A stretch of 64,000 bases of DNA, taken from the NCBI GenBank assembly GCA_014873095.1, contig CP050848.1, positions 2,973,850-3,037,849 on the forward strand, in the 5' to 3' direction. Below, in pieces: positions 6,980 through 14,656 of this stretch (position 1 is the stretch's first letter; each line of letters starts with the position of its first letter). The stretch comes from Planctomycetales bacterium ZRK34 (GTDB lineage Bacteria > Planctomycetota > Phycisphaerae > Phycisphaerales > Zrk34). Position numbers and translations under genes: made by a program. The notes under the pieces are model-generated. The model saw only the letters and a list, made by a program, of their open reading frames with translations, was not told the DNA's origin and did not search any database.

Positions 6980-7071
6980 ATCACGGAAAGTCTATGCCCA
7001 GGAAGGGCTGATCGCAAGCCTGCAAGAGGGCTACGAAAACCTACTGATTCGGGAATCAGGTCATTACAGAA
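6980..7071. other. Short spacer, tRNA to XRE gene
   Basis: No gene is seen in these 92 bases. The upstream side of the tRNA must hold its promoter (minus strand), but no clear -35/-10 pair stands out. Confidence 0.3.
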
Positions 7072-7326
7072 TCAAGATTTCTTGATTCGTCCGGCCGCCT
7101 CTGAGACCAATTCGACCGGATCGCTACCCATAGCATGAGCCAGATGAAAGACCGTATCCAGCGTGGGGCACTTGATCCCCCTTTCAAGGAGGCCAACCGT
7201 CGTACGGTGAAGTCGGGCGGAATCGGCGAGTTGTTCCTGTGTCATACCAGCGGCAGTCCGCGCCTGCACCAATGCTACGCCAAAAGCTTTGGCGATCTGC
7301 GTGCGGTCTAGACGTCGCTTCGGCAT
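7072..7326 (-). CDS. XRE-family helix-turn-helix regulator
   Basis: An 84-residue single-domain regulator. The frame is open further upstream, but the good start is at 7326 (MPKRRLDRTQ), which gives a normal Cro/C1-type length. The HTH lies around residues 18-45: AAGMTQEQLADSARLHRTTV, then GLLERGIKCPTLDTV, the standard helix 2-3 pattern of the XRE family. A short C-terminal helix rich in Glu/Arg follows. It is divergent from the zinc-ribbon gene at 7424, so the roughly 100-bp gap between them probably holds the control region for both. Likely role: regulator of element genes. Confidence 0.8.
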   Translation of the reverse strand: MPKRRLDRTQIAKAFGVALVQARTAAGMTQEQLADSARLHRTTVGLLERGIKCPTLDTVFHLAHAMGSDPVELVSEAAGRIKKS

Positions 7327-7423
7327 GCAGACTATCGTCTGCAATCGGATATAATGTGTCCTCAGACTAGAGTCATCATTATTGAGTGCTGACGCACCTT
7401 TGTCATGCCGGGAGCATAAAGCG

Positions 7424-7927
7424 ATGGCAACAGAAACAACACGCCTATGGTGCCCATCCTGCAATAAGTGGGTTGTGGCGGCGAGAAGCAAACCCAACCG
7501 CTGGGGGCATGGTTTCGCCACAATACTTACCGGTGGAGCTTGGGGTGTGGCGTGGGTCGGCCGGGAATTGGCTGAAGCGCATGCCAAAGCCCACCGACCG
7601 GGATGGCGTTGCACGCAATGTGGGTATACAAACCTATTCAACAAGTCGCTTGGGCCAAAAATAACAACTGATCCCGAAGCATGTCCAAAATGCAAATACA
7701 AAAGATGGTGGAATGGTGAAAACTGTTCAAATTGTGGATACTCAGTCCACGACAAGAAGGAATTAGTGGCCAGTAAGTATCAGGTCATCGGGATAGAACG
7801 CGCAACTTTACGCGATGTGGATCGCATTATTGAAGCGACAACAGAAGAAAACGCAAAGGTAAAGGCTGAATTATCTGGCATTGTAGTTACCACAATAATT
7901 CGGCTTAACGATTGTCCGTCAGAATAG
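7424..7927 (+). CDS. Four-CxxC zinc-ribbon protein of unknown function
   Basis: A 167-residue protein. The start at 7424 is preferred over 7382 because GGGAG sits 9 nt upstream. Four CxxC pairs are present (CPSC, CTQC, CPKC, CSNC), enough for two zinc ribbons. Between the first two is a Gly/Ala/Trp stretch (GHGFATILTGGAWGVAWVG), possibly a hairpin-like membrane-active segment. The C-terminal 50 residues have no recognised domain. Zinc ribbons of this kind bind nucleic acid or scaffold protein contacts. It is alone on its strand up to the winged-helix gene 120 bp downstream. I do not recognise the family. Confidence 0.7.
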   Translation: MATETTRLWCPSCNKWVVAARSKPNRWGHGFATILTGGAWGVAWVGRELAEAHAKAHRPGWRCTQCGYTNLFNKSLGPKITTDPEACPKCKYKRWWNGENCSNCGYSVHDKKELVASKYQVIGIERATLRDVDRIIEATTEENAKVKAELSGIVVTTIIRLNDCPSE

Positions 7928-8046
7928 ATTATTACCAATAAAATATCAGCGAGTGATTTTGGTCCTTCTAGAATCACTCTACTCTCAACGGACCCTGTTA
8001 AATTTAGGCATTTTACGATGGCTATATTGCTGCATAGCATATTGCC

Positions 8047-8802
8047 ATGTCCGAATTACTTGTACAATCTAATTCAACATTACGAGCAGCAATAAGCGAC
8101 TTAATTCGATGCATCTGCTTGACTGTTGAATATACTCATCAAGAGAATCGACTTGCTGATGCATGGTCGCTGCTGATTGATTTAAACAATTCAATACGAC
8201 TACTAGGCTATTCGTACACTCCCGTAGCTCATGAATTTTATTGTTCTCTCGATACGCGAGAACTTCGACAGGACCTTGTTATCTGTTCACCTACGGGTGA
8301 AATATGCAGATGGCCGTATGAAAGCTATGAGTATGTAGTAATACAGCCCATCACGGTCGATAAAATAGATTTGCCCCGAACATTTCCTTTGGGCTGCAAT
8401 CCACCATTCAATTATTATGATGCTAATGGAGTGTGTCATTCATTATTTGTTACCTACTTGCACTACCCAACGGATAATCAAATCCGACATCTCGTAAAAA
8501 TACTTCACGCGTGGCAAGCTGCTATTGAGCGTATCCAAGTTGTTACCGACTTTAATGTGTTACAAAAGCTATCAGTCTCAATAACATCAAATGAGCGGGC
8601 CATTCTTCGCGCGCTTCGAAAATCACACCCTGTAGCACTCATTCAAGTGAACATTTCTGTACAGACCGGACTGTCGCCACGTACAATATGGGAGTGCCTG
8701 AAGCATCTACGAGAACAGGGGCTAACGCATCGCCCACATGGCGAGCGAAAAGGTGATGTTTTAACCGAACAGGGTCTAAACCTAATAGATTATGCTAGCT
8801 AA
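8047..8802 (+). CDS. Protein with C-terminal winged-helix domain
   Basis: A 251-residue protein encoded by very AT-rich DNA, unlike the chromosome. Residues 1-180 are not recognised. Residues about 180-245 form a clear winged helix: ERAILRALRKSHP, then LIQVNISVQTGLSPRTIWEC as the recognition helices, then LREQGLTHRPHGERKG as the wing. This is the layout of ROK/MarR-like sensors and of replication-type or phage repressors. The protein may be a regulator that senses something through its N-terminal part. No partner gene overlaps it. Confidence 0.65.
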   Translation: MSELLVQSNSTLRAAISDLIRCICLTVEYTHQENRLADAWSLLIDLNNSIRLLGYSYTPVAHEFYCSLDTRELRQDLVICSPTGEICRWPYESYEYVVIQPITVDKIDLPRTFPLGCNPPFNYYDANGVCHSLFVTYLHYPTDNQIRHLVKILHAWQAAIERIQVVTDFNVLQKLSVSITSNERAILRALRKSHPVALIQVNISVQTGLSPRTIWECLKHLREQGLTHRPHGERKGDVLTEQGLNLIDYAS

Positions 8803-8863
8803 TTGCGAATTGTTTGCAGATTAAGTTCTCTCAAGTGAGAGACCCGTTTGCGATGATGTGAGG

Positions 8864-9202
8864 ATGTGGAAACCCGATCCATTCATCGCCTCGCTGTTTG
8901 ACGCCCCACAGGGTATGGCTGTGGGAGCCCAAGTTGTCACTTACAAGCCTCAATTTGACCCCACCCGGGTCTCTTTGCCACCGGTTGCGGTTGATGCAGG
9001 TGAAGCTGCCATGATGCTCGGGATTAGCCGCAGCATGTTCTACAAGCTACTCGACGCCGGACGTATCGGACCACGTGGTTCACGCCTGGGCCGCTGCCTC
9101 CGATTCTCTGTTGCAGAGATGACCGCATGGGCTGAGGCGGGTATGCCACGCCGAGAGGAGTGGGTACATATGTGGCCGAAGGGAGAACTGCACAGCGTAT
9201 GA
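8864..9202 (+). CDS. Excisionase-like MerR-fold DNA-binding protein
   Basis: A 112-residue protein from ATG 8864 (an in-frame GTG at 8858 is also possible). Residues about 42-95 form the helix-turn-helix of the AlpA/excisionase (HTH_17) group: VDAGEAAMMLGISRSMFYKL, then LDAGRIGPRGSRLGRCLRFS with the Arg-rich wing, then a closing EMTAWAEAG helix. Proteins of this type bend DNA at attachment sites and direct tyrosine recombinases toward excision. It precedes the XRE-integrase operon by 400 bp on the same strand, which fits an Xis role. The sequence just upstream holds a small palindrome (CTCTCA/TGAGAG, 8828-8841), a possible operator. Confidence 0.75.
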   Translation: MWKPDPFIASLFDAPQGMAVGAQVVTYKPQFDPTRVSLPPVAVDAGEAAMMLGISRSMFYKLLDAGRIGPRGSRLGRCLRFSVAEMTAWAEAGMPRREEWVHMWPKGELHSV

Positions 9203-9410
9203 TTGCGGGCCCGTGAATCATCCGAGGCGCGTTCATTTTATTGTTGCCACTCCTCCCATCCCCCGAGCGAGAAAATCGAATCTGAGCAATCGTAGATCAA
9301 AACTCCTAATATACCGTTACCTTAGTGAGTTAGTTTGTTTTCAAAAGTTCCTATACTTCCCCAAAACCCCATAAAATAGCGCTATGCAAAGTTTATAAAA
9401 AGGGCTAATT

Positions 9411-9461
9411 AACTAACCCCAATCGTTGATTGCAGGCAGCAATCAACGATTGGGGTTAGTT
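9411..9461. repeat. Perfect 23-bp inverted repeat
   Basis: Arms 9411-9433 and 9439-9461 are exact reverse complements with a 5-nt AGGCA loop. No T-run follows on either strand, so a simple terminator is not likely. It lies next to an AT-rich tract inside the element, as origins, single-strand initiation sites or recombination-directionality sites often do. Confidence 0.85.
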
Positions 9462-9571
9462 CAACATGATACTGAACCAACGAATATCCACGAAAAATGT
9501 CCTTCAGAAAAATTGATGTGTAAATTTCGCCCAAATTTCAGTCGCATCAGAATCCCAACACCTAACAGGCG

Positions 9572-9603
9572 TACTTGCCTCATAGGCAAGTAATGGATAC
9601 AAT
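9572..9603 (+). promoter_or_regulatory. Operator-covered promoter of the XRE-integrase operon
   Basis: A -35 TTGCCT (9575-9580), a 17-bp spacer and a -10 TACAAT (9598-9603) form a good sigma70-type promoter. A perfect 9-bp inverted repeat (TACTTGCCT/AGGCAAGTA, 9572-9592, 3-nt centre) covers the -35 and most of the spacer, as a repressor operator does. Transcription should begin close to the ATG at 9610, which implies a leaderless or nearly leaderless mRNA. Confidence 0.65.
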
Positions 9604-9609
9604 GAGGTC

Positions 9610-9813
9610 ATGAGTCACACACTGTCATTGCTTCGTGATTGCATCAATCGCAGCGGAAAGTCTCGATACGCGATATCTAAAGAAACTGGCATTTCACAAA
9701 GTCATCTTTCACGATTCATGGATCAGAAATCGAATCTCAGCTTTGAAATGGCCGAGAAACTAGCTGAACTTCTCGGGTACGAATTCGAACTACGCCGCAT
9801 ATCCAAAAAATAA
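9610..9813 (+). CDS. XRE-family repressor next to integrase
   Basis: A 67-residue Cro/C1-type protein that is nothing but a helix-turn-helix domain. The HTH is around residues 18-45 (KSRYAISKETGISQSHLSRF), followed by FEMAEKLAELLGYEFELRR, the usual fourth and fifth helices. It is 10 nt upstream of the integrase start, on the same strand, with the operator-promoter at 9572-9603 directly in front. The natural reading is that it represses its own transcription and with it the integrase. No ribosome site is visible before the ATG, in line with leaderless translation. Confidence 0.82.
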   Translation: MSHTLSLLRDCINRSGKSRYAISKETGISQSHLSRFMDQKSNLSFEMAEKLAELLGYEFELRRISKK

Positions 9814-9823
9814 AGGGACAATC

Positions 9824-11386
9824 ATGGGCTGGCGTGTATTCAAAAAAGACAAGGGCAGAAGGAAATACACGATTGAAGGGCGAGACCATCTGGATATCAG
9901 ACGGCGCATTCCTGCCTTTCAAGACAAGGCACTGAGCCATGAACTTGCACGGAATGTAGCGAAGATTGTTGAATTCAAGAGCCAGAATGCGGCGCTGCCT
10001 CCGATGCTGGCGAGGTGGGTTCAAGACTTAACGCCATCAATCAAGCATCGACTGGCGGATATCGGCCTGCTGGATCAGTGGTCCCGCCCGATTTCGGACC
10101 ACCTGGCCGACTATGAGCAATCACTAGCCGCCAAGGGCAACACTGATAAGCACGTTACGATTTCGATCAGCAGGATTAGCCGCATCGTCAAGGGGTGCAA
10201 GTTTCGATACTGGTCGGATGTGAACGGGAGCAAGGTTCAGCAGTTCATTGCAAGTCTCGGTGTAACGAAGAAGAAGCCTGCGACGGCCGCCACACAGAAT
10301 TACTATTTACGGGACTTCAAGTCGTTTGCTCGCTGGTGCGTCCGTGATGGGCGGATTTCCGAATCACCCATCGAACACGTCCGCCCATTGGCCGCTGCGA
10401 AAGTTCGCAATGATCGACGGCGGGAACGGCGGGCATTTTCCGCCGATGAGATTCGCACTCTGTTATACACGACCAGCACGGGACCCGATAGGTACGGTAT
10501 GTCTGGTGTCGAGAGGGCCATGCTGTATCGGCTGGCTGTTGAAACAGGACTGCGGGCAAGCGAGCTACGGAGTCTGCGCCGTGAGTCACTTGATCTTGAT
10601 GATGAAGCTGCATGCGTCGTCGTACAGGGCGCATACACGAAAAATCGCGAGCCCGCACTGATTCCGCTGCGCCCCGAGCTAGCTACCGAACTGACTGACT
10701 ATCTCGCAACCAAACTGCCCACCGCGCCAGCGTTCAATGTTCCTGATCCCGATCGTCGCCTTAGGGCATTCAAAGCCGACTTGAGGGCCGCTGGCATCCC
10801 ATATGAAATTGACGGCAAGGTCGCAGACTTTCATGCACTGCGACACACTACAGGAACCTGGCTCGCTGCGAGTGGGGTACATCCGAAGCTAATCCAGCGG
10901 ATCATGCGCCACTCGACGATTACGCTCACGTTGGATCGGTACACTCACGCTTTCAAGAGCGATGAAGCGGAAGCGATCACGAAGCTACCTGAGCTATCCA
11001 CATCGACCGGGGCAGCCATGCAGGCAACCGGGACGGACCCACAAGGGACCGTTGGTGATGCCTCTGAGCGGGGCGCTCTACGGGATAATTCGGGTGGAAA
11101 ACGGTGGACCGAGAGACCGGGGTCCGTGGACTCAACGTCACCCACAACGACACCGGACGCTGAGTCGGGAATCTCTGATTGTGTAGGGTCTGATGACGAA
11201 TCTTCGGGCGAATTGGTCGGTGTCGGGATTGATTCTGAAACCTCGGCGTTTTCAGGGCATACAGATTTTGAATCCGCCGCGTCTGCCAATTCCGCCACAC
11301 CGGCTGGGTTTGTGGAGATTATAGCGTTTGGCGGTGGCGATCAATCATGCGGCTGGAATTTGTCGGGTTTCATTTGGCGGGTTTGA
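9824..11386 (+). CDS. Tyrosine recombinase (integrase), C-terminus exchanged by integration
   Basis: A 520-residue tyrosine recombinase. A SAM-like core-binding domain spans residues about 85-175. The catalytic domain has Arg243 (GLRASEL), a Lys near 271, His337 and Arg340 (HALRH), His363 (RHS) and nucleophile Tyr373 (DRYTHAF). About 105 residues of low-complexity linker follow up to codon 481, where the att core begins. From there to the stop codon the 40 codons are read antisense through the tRNA-Leu 5' half and into the 3' end of the DUF2961 gene, so they are a by-product of integration. The original C-terminus is at 3273-3470. The catalytic domain is intact, so the protein may still be active. 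It is cotranscribed with the XRE gene. It is not an integron IntI: no extra alpha-helix patch is seen and it targets a tRNA. Confidence 0.9.
   Translation: MGWRVFKKDKGRRKYTIEGRDHLDIRRRIPAFQDKALSHELARNVAKIVEFKSQNAALPPMLARWVQDLTPSIKHRLADIGLLDQWSRPISDHLADYEQSLAAKGNTDKHVTISISRISRIVKGCKFRYWSDVNGSKVQQFIASLGVTKKKPATAATQNYYLRDFKSFARWCVRDGRISESPIEHVRPLAAAKVRNDRRRERRAFSADEIRTLLYTTSTGPDRYGMSGVERAMLYRLAVETGLRASELRSLRRESLDLDDEAACVVVQGAYTKNREPALIPLRPELATELTDYLATKLPTAPAFNVPDPDRRLRAFKADLRAAGIPYEIDGKVADFHALRHTTGTWLAASGVHPKLIQRIMRHSTITLTLDRYTHAFKSDEAEAITKLPELSTSTGAAMQATGTDPQGTVGDASERGALRDNSGGKRWTERPGSVDSTSPTTTPDAESGISDCVGSDDESSGELVGVGIDSETSAFSGHTDFESAASANSATPAGFVEIIAFGGGDQSCGWNLSGFIWRV
11264..11276. repeat. 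Right attachment core
   Basis: Second copy of GATTTTGAATCCG. It is at once codons 481-484 of the integrase and, on the minus strand, the anticodon arm of the tRNA-Leu 5' half. Confidence 0.85.
11264..11304 (-). tRNA. tRNA-Leu(CAA), separated 5' half
   Basis: On the minus strand: acceptor 5' strand GCCGGTG (from 11304), T8, a D arm with GAATTGGCAGAC, the anticodon stem GCGGA and the loop up to TTCAAAATC. After the core the sequence continues into the element, not into a variable arm. The matching 3' half is at 3228-3285. The original promoter must lie to the right, within about 65 bp between here and the DUF2961 stop codon or inside that gene. Confidence 0.85.
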
Positions 11387-13472
11387 GCTGGAGGTAGTCT
11401 AGGCCGAACATGTTGGACTTGATCGCGTTGGGGTTGATGCCGACGATTTCGACGGTCAACTCGTGGGTTCCCTTTTTCAGATCGAAGCGGCCGAGGGCGA
11501 CGGGGTCGGTTTCGACGGCGGTGTGGTAGCGGTCGAATGAACCGGCCGCCTGACCATCGATCGCGAGCTTGACCACGGCGTAGTCGACCGCCTTGGTGAG
11601 GTTGGCGACGACATCGTAGACGCCGGTCTTGTCGACGGGGAACCGGATCGTGAGTTTGTCACCGATGCCGGCGTCGCGCCACCAGAGTTGGGCGTCCTGG
11701 CTCCAACCGAAGCCGGTGTTGTTCTGTACGAGGGTGTTGCCGCCGGTGGTCTTGACGATCTCCAGCGCTTCGCCTTCGACGAGGCCGTCGATGATTTTGA
11801 CTTCGACCACATCGCCGCGCTCGCGCGCCACCGGCAGGGCGGCGGTTTCGGGATCAGGTTTGACGTTGCACGACGCGCCGGGGCGTGCGTACCAGAACGT
11901 CGCCGGGGCGAAGTTCACGCGGGTCTTCGCCCAGTGCCACAGTTCCATCTCGAAGCGCAGCGATTGTTTGAACGGAATTGCATCCAGGGCGCGGTGGCGG
12001 CTGTTGACCGATTGCTTGATGGCGAAGTTGCCCGCGCCGGTGGGCTGGGCGTGGAAGGGGGCTTCGAAGAATTCCGGGCGACACCACGCGTAGCCGTAGT
12101 AGTCTTCGGTGCCGGTGCCGAAGTGGGAGGGGAAGGTTTCACCGTCGACGAAGATTTTCTCATCACCCTCGCCCCACCACTTGGGCGCGCCGTTGAAGAC
12201 GGTCAGCGTATCGCCGACGTAAACGCCTTGGCCGGTGATGGTCACATAGTTGACATCCTCCGCGCCGTGATCCGCCCCGGCGTTGGCCTGCGTATCGACT
12301 TTGGTCAACTGCTTCCACGTGGTGTGGAAGTGCATCGACCGATCGTTCCATGTCCAATCGCTGATGCGCGCTTCGCCGAGCGTGACATCGACCGGGCTGC
12401 TTGCAAGATTGTGCAGCGTGATGCGACATGACTTAGCGAACGGCATCACCCACCAGCAGGTCATCGATCCATCGGCGGTGACGCGCGTGTACCAGGTCTG
12501 ATACGGCTTGCGATTGCTGTCGGCCCCGAATAAATCACCGACCGGGCACCACACCGTTTGCTCGCCGTCGAACTGAATTTCCAGCACTGTCGAGCGCATC
12601 GCCTGGGCGATGTCGTCGGCGGTCAGGTTGATGGTCAACTCGCGCACAGCGCCCGGGCCGTCGATCGTGGTGGTGCGCGACTGGCCCGGCGCGATGGGGC
12701 CCGCGAAGGCGATCGGGTTCAGTGCGGCGGTCTGGTTCAATCCCGACATCGACAGCTGATGCTGGGCGCGTGCGAGCGGGAGGCGCGCCGCGTCGAGCTG
12801 GTCCATCGTGAAGGATTCAACCGCCGTGCCGGGTTCGTAGGTGCGATAGTTGATCTGGTAGTAGAGGGCTTCGCCACCCTGGCGTGCGCCGGGGTCGATC
12901 GGGGCGTCGGTCTGGTAGGTGATCTTGCAGTGGCGGGCATAGGGGATCGGCAGGTAGAGGTTGTGCCCGCGGTGCATGTGCGGCGTCTGGGGTGACACGC
13001 CCTGCGACAGCGGCGGGCCGACGAGCAGTCCGCGGTCGAGCACATCGGCGATCGGCCCCTCGATGGTGGGTGTCGACTCGCCGTCGAGGTAGATGCGCAG
13101 TGTGCCGTTGGAAAATTCCTTGCCGCGCGGGCCGTGCCACGTGGCCCACATCCGCACCACGGCGCCCGGCCCGTCGACATCCATCATCACGTATTCCTTG
13201 CGGCCGTCCCGCTGCTCGATGCGCACGAACTGACTGCGATCAGCATTGGCGAACCACGTAGACTTGTCCTGCTCCGAGGTGCTGGCCCGATCGTAGCTGC
13301 TGGCCTGGCGGCAGGTGTACGTCGCCGCCGGCCACTGGGCCAGCGTCTCGCGCTGCGTCATTTCATTCAGCAGCGTTGCGAAGGTGATCGGCTCGGCCGC
13401 CGTCAGCCGGCCCGTCGCCGCCAGCACGAGCCATATTGCCACCCATCCCGTCATGCGAATGCTGGTCTTCAT
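11370..13472 (-). CDS. Secreted DUF2961 (GH172-like) protein
   Basis: A 700-residue secreted protein. The start is at 13472 (MKTSIRMTG), where GGAG lies 6 nt upstream; the open frame further up is not coding. A signal peptide covers residues 1-26 (cleavage near LTAAEP). The DUF2961 core has DVDGPGAVVRMW, FSNGTLRIYLDGE and YLPIPYARHCKITY, the usual double jelly-roll motifs; the family includes GH172 difructose and fructofuranose-active enzymes. A second half repeats a jelly-roll pattern, and the last 130 residues look like a carbohydrate-binding sandwich. It probably acts on plant or algal glycans outside the cytoplasm. Its 3' end overlaps the chimeric tail of the integrase ORF by 17 bp, a result of the insertion next door. 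Confidence 0.85.
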   Translation of the reverse strand: MKTSIRMTGWVAIWLVLAATGRLTAAEPITFATLLNEMTQRETLAQWPAATYTCRQASSYDRASTSEQDKSTWFANADRSQFVRIEQRDGRKEYVMMDVDGPGAVVRMWATWHGPRGKEFSNGTLRIYLDGESTPTIEGPIADVLDRGLLVGPPLSQGVSPQTPHMHRGHNLYLPIPYARHCKITYQTDAPIDPGARQGGEALYYQINYRTYEPGTAVESFTMDQLDAARLPLARAQHQLSMSGLNQTAALNPIAFAGPIAPGQSRTTTIDGPGAVRELTINLTADDIAQAMRSTVLEIQFDGEQTVWCPVGDLFGADSNRKPYQTWYTRVTADGSMTCWWVMPFAKSCRITLHNLASSPVDVTLGEARISDWTWNDRSMHFHTTWKQLTKVDTQANAGADHGAEDVNYVTITGQGVYVGDTLTVFNGAPKWWGEGDEKIFVDGETFPSHFGTGTEDYYGYAWCRPEFFEAPFHAQPTGAGNFAIKQSVNSRHRALDAIPFKQSLRFEMELWHWAKTRVNFAPATFWYARPGASCNVKPDPETAALPVARERGDVVEVKIIDGLVEGEALEIVKTTGGNTLVQNNTGFGWSQDAQLWWRDAGIGDKLTIRFPVDKTGVYDVVANLTKAVDYAVVKLAIDGQAAGSFDRYHTAVETDPVALGRFDLKKGTHELTVEIVGINPNAIKSNMFGLDYLQLKPAK

Positions 13473-13725
13473 CGTCAACTCCAGTCGGTGAATCAAAACA
13501 TCCAGGCCAATGCAACAAACAACACGCCACGGTGGTTTATGACTAACGATACCCACGGCAGCGACGGCTGACGCGCTGGCGGCATTCGGGGCATCCCCCA
13601 AGCCGCCGACCCCCGCTCGTCGTATAGCCGCGCCGAACCGTCTGGCGTATATTGATGGGTCTGATTCGATCCCCACACCCGCCGAGTCGCCGACTCGACC
13701 TTGTCCCCCTCCAAGGAGATCCCAC

Positions 13726-14583
13726 ATGTTTCGCAGAACGTTTCTGATGTCGATGATGCTTGCGTGCGTGTTCGCCGTGTCGCTGCGGGCGGCCGACTTC
13801 GACAATTCCGGCGCTGAAAAGCTCGGCTTCAAGCTGTCGCTGCAAGCCTGGACCAACAACAAGAAGTCGCTGTACGAAACCCTCGAGCTCGCCCAGCAGA
13901 TCGGCGTGAACTACCTCGAGATGTACGCCGGCCAGCGCCTTGAGCCGAACTCCGACGCCAAGACCGGCCCGGGCATGAGCGACGAGCAGATCAAGGCCGC
14001 CCTCGAGAAGGCCAAAAGCTGCAACGTCAAAATTCTCACCTGCGGCGTGATCGGCATCCCTGGCAACGAAGACGGCGCCCGCAAGGTCTTCGACTGGGCC
14101 AAGAAGATGGGCCTGGAATACCTGAACTCCGAGCCCGACCCCAAAGCTCTGCCGATGATCGATAAGCTCGCCGGCGAGTACGGCATCACCGTTGGCATTC
14201 ATGACCACCCCAAGCCCTCGAAGTACTGGAACCCGGACTTCGTCGCTGAAAAGACCGAAGGCCTCAAGCACGTCGGCTTCTGCGCCGACACCGGCCACTG
14301 GAAGCGCAGCGGGCTTGACCCGGTTGCCGTGCTCAAGCAGTACGGGCCGCGCGTTGTCAGCAGCCACTTTAAAGACCTCAAGCCCGGTGGCGGTCATCAC
14401 GGTCTGCACGATGTGGTCTGGGGCACCGGCGAGTCCGACGCCGTCGCTCAGCTTGCCGCGCTGAAGGCTGCCGGCTTCAAAGGCCCGGTCTCGATGGAAT
14501 ACGAATGGAAGTGGTCGCCGGAAGATCTGCGGGCGTGCGCCGCGTTCTTCTACGCCGAAACCAACAAGCTCGCCGGCAAGTAA
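13726..14583 (+). CDS. Secreted sugar phosphate isomerase/epimerase-like TIM barrel
   Basis: A 285-residue protein with a signal peptide (residues 1-22, ending SLRAAD). The rest is an AP-endonuclease-2-type TIM barrel: FKLSLQAWTNN starts strand 1, GVNYLEMYAG strand 2, ILTCGVIGIPG strand 3, GIHDHPKPSKYW and FCADTGHW hold metal-binding His/Asp/Glu candidates, and VSMEYEWKW closes the barrel with a Glu. In the family these residues bind a divalent metal and the enzyme moves a carbonyl or epimerises a sugar. Export is common for planctomycete members; the substrate is unknown. The gene is divergent from the DUF2961 gene and ends at a strong terminator. Confidence 0.85.
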   Translation: MFRRTFLMSMMLACVFAVSLRAADFDNSGAEKLGFKLSLQAWTNNKKSLYETLELAQQIGVNYLEMYAGQRLEPNSDAKTGPGMSDEQIKAALEKAKSCNVKILTCGVIGIPGNEDGARKVFDWAKKMGLEYLNSEPDPKALPMIDKLAGEYGITVGIHDHPKPSKYWNPDFVAEKTEGLKHVGFCADTGHWKRSGLDPVAVLKQYGPRVVSSHFKDLKPGGGHHGLHDVVWGTGESDAVAQLAALKAAGFKGPVSMEYEWKWSPEDLRACAAFFYAETNKLAGK

Positions 14584-14611
14584 TACGCCGGCAGTTACAG
14601 TCTGTTTTTCA

Positions 14612-14656
14612 CACGGCCGCGCGGTTCAGTTCGCGCGGCCGTTGTGTTTTTTGCCA
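14612..14656 (+). terminator. Intrinsic terminator after the epimerase-like gene
   Basis: A GC-rich hairpin (CGGCCGCG with CGCGGCCG) followed by TTGTGTTTTTT, 30 nt after the stop codon at 14583. Confidence 0.85.

Larger units (their letters stand above)
9203..9609. other. AT-rich control region upstream of the integrase operon
   Basis: 407 bp without a gene. It holds an AT-rich tract (about 9290-9420), the perfect 23-bp inverted repeat at 9411-9461, and the operator-promoter at 9572-9603. This is the only long noncoding stretch in the element and so the best candidate for an origin of replication or a recombination accessory site. Confidence 0.5.
3273..11276. mobile_element. Integrative element in tRNA-Leu(CAA) carrying an ABC-3C system
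   Basis: The boundaries are two identical 13-bp copies of GATTTTGAATCCG (3273-3285 and 11264-11276), which lie in the anticodon arm of a tRNA-Leu gene whose halves sit outside them. One element length, core to core, is 7,991 bp. The right end carries a tyrosine recombinase reading into the core. The element is visibly more AT-rich than its flanks. Contents from left to right: displaced integrase C-terminus, ABC-3C ATPase, middle component, effector and small membrane protein (all minus strand), a complete tRNA-Leu(CAA), an XRE protein (minus strand), then plus-strand zinc-ribbon, winged-helix, excisionase-like, XRE and integrase genes. No conjugation, replication or phage structural gene is recognised, so transfer would need help from another element. 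Confidence 0.88.

Noticed and set aside
3273..11276. Element as prophage or ICE
   Set aside because: No capsid, tail, terminase, relaxase or type IV secretion gene is seen in the 8 kb; only integration, regulation and defence-like cargo.
10945..11300. Minus-strand ORFs starting MAELADAADSKSV and MWRNWQTRRIQN
   Set aside because: These are translations of the tRNA-Leu 5' half and the antisense of the integrase linker. They are well-known false proteins of tRNA-Leu genes.
9824..11386. Integrase as integron IntI for the attC-like repeats
   Set aside because: It targets a tRNA anticodon arm, forms an operon with an XRE gene and its element ends are 13-bp cores; nothing ties it to the repeats at 2241-2724.
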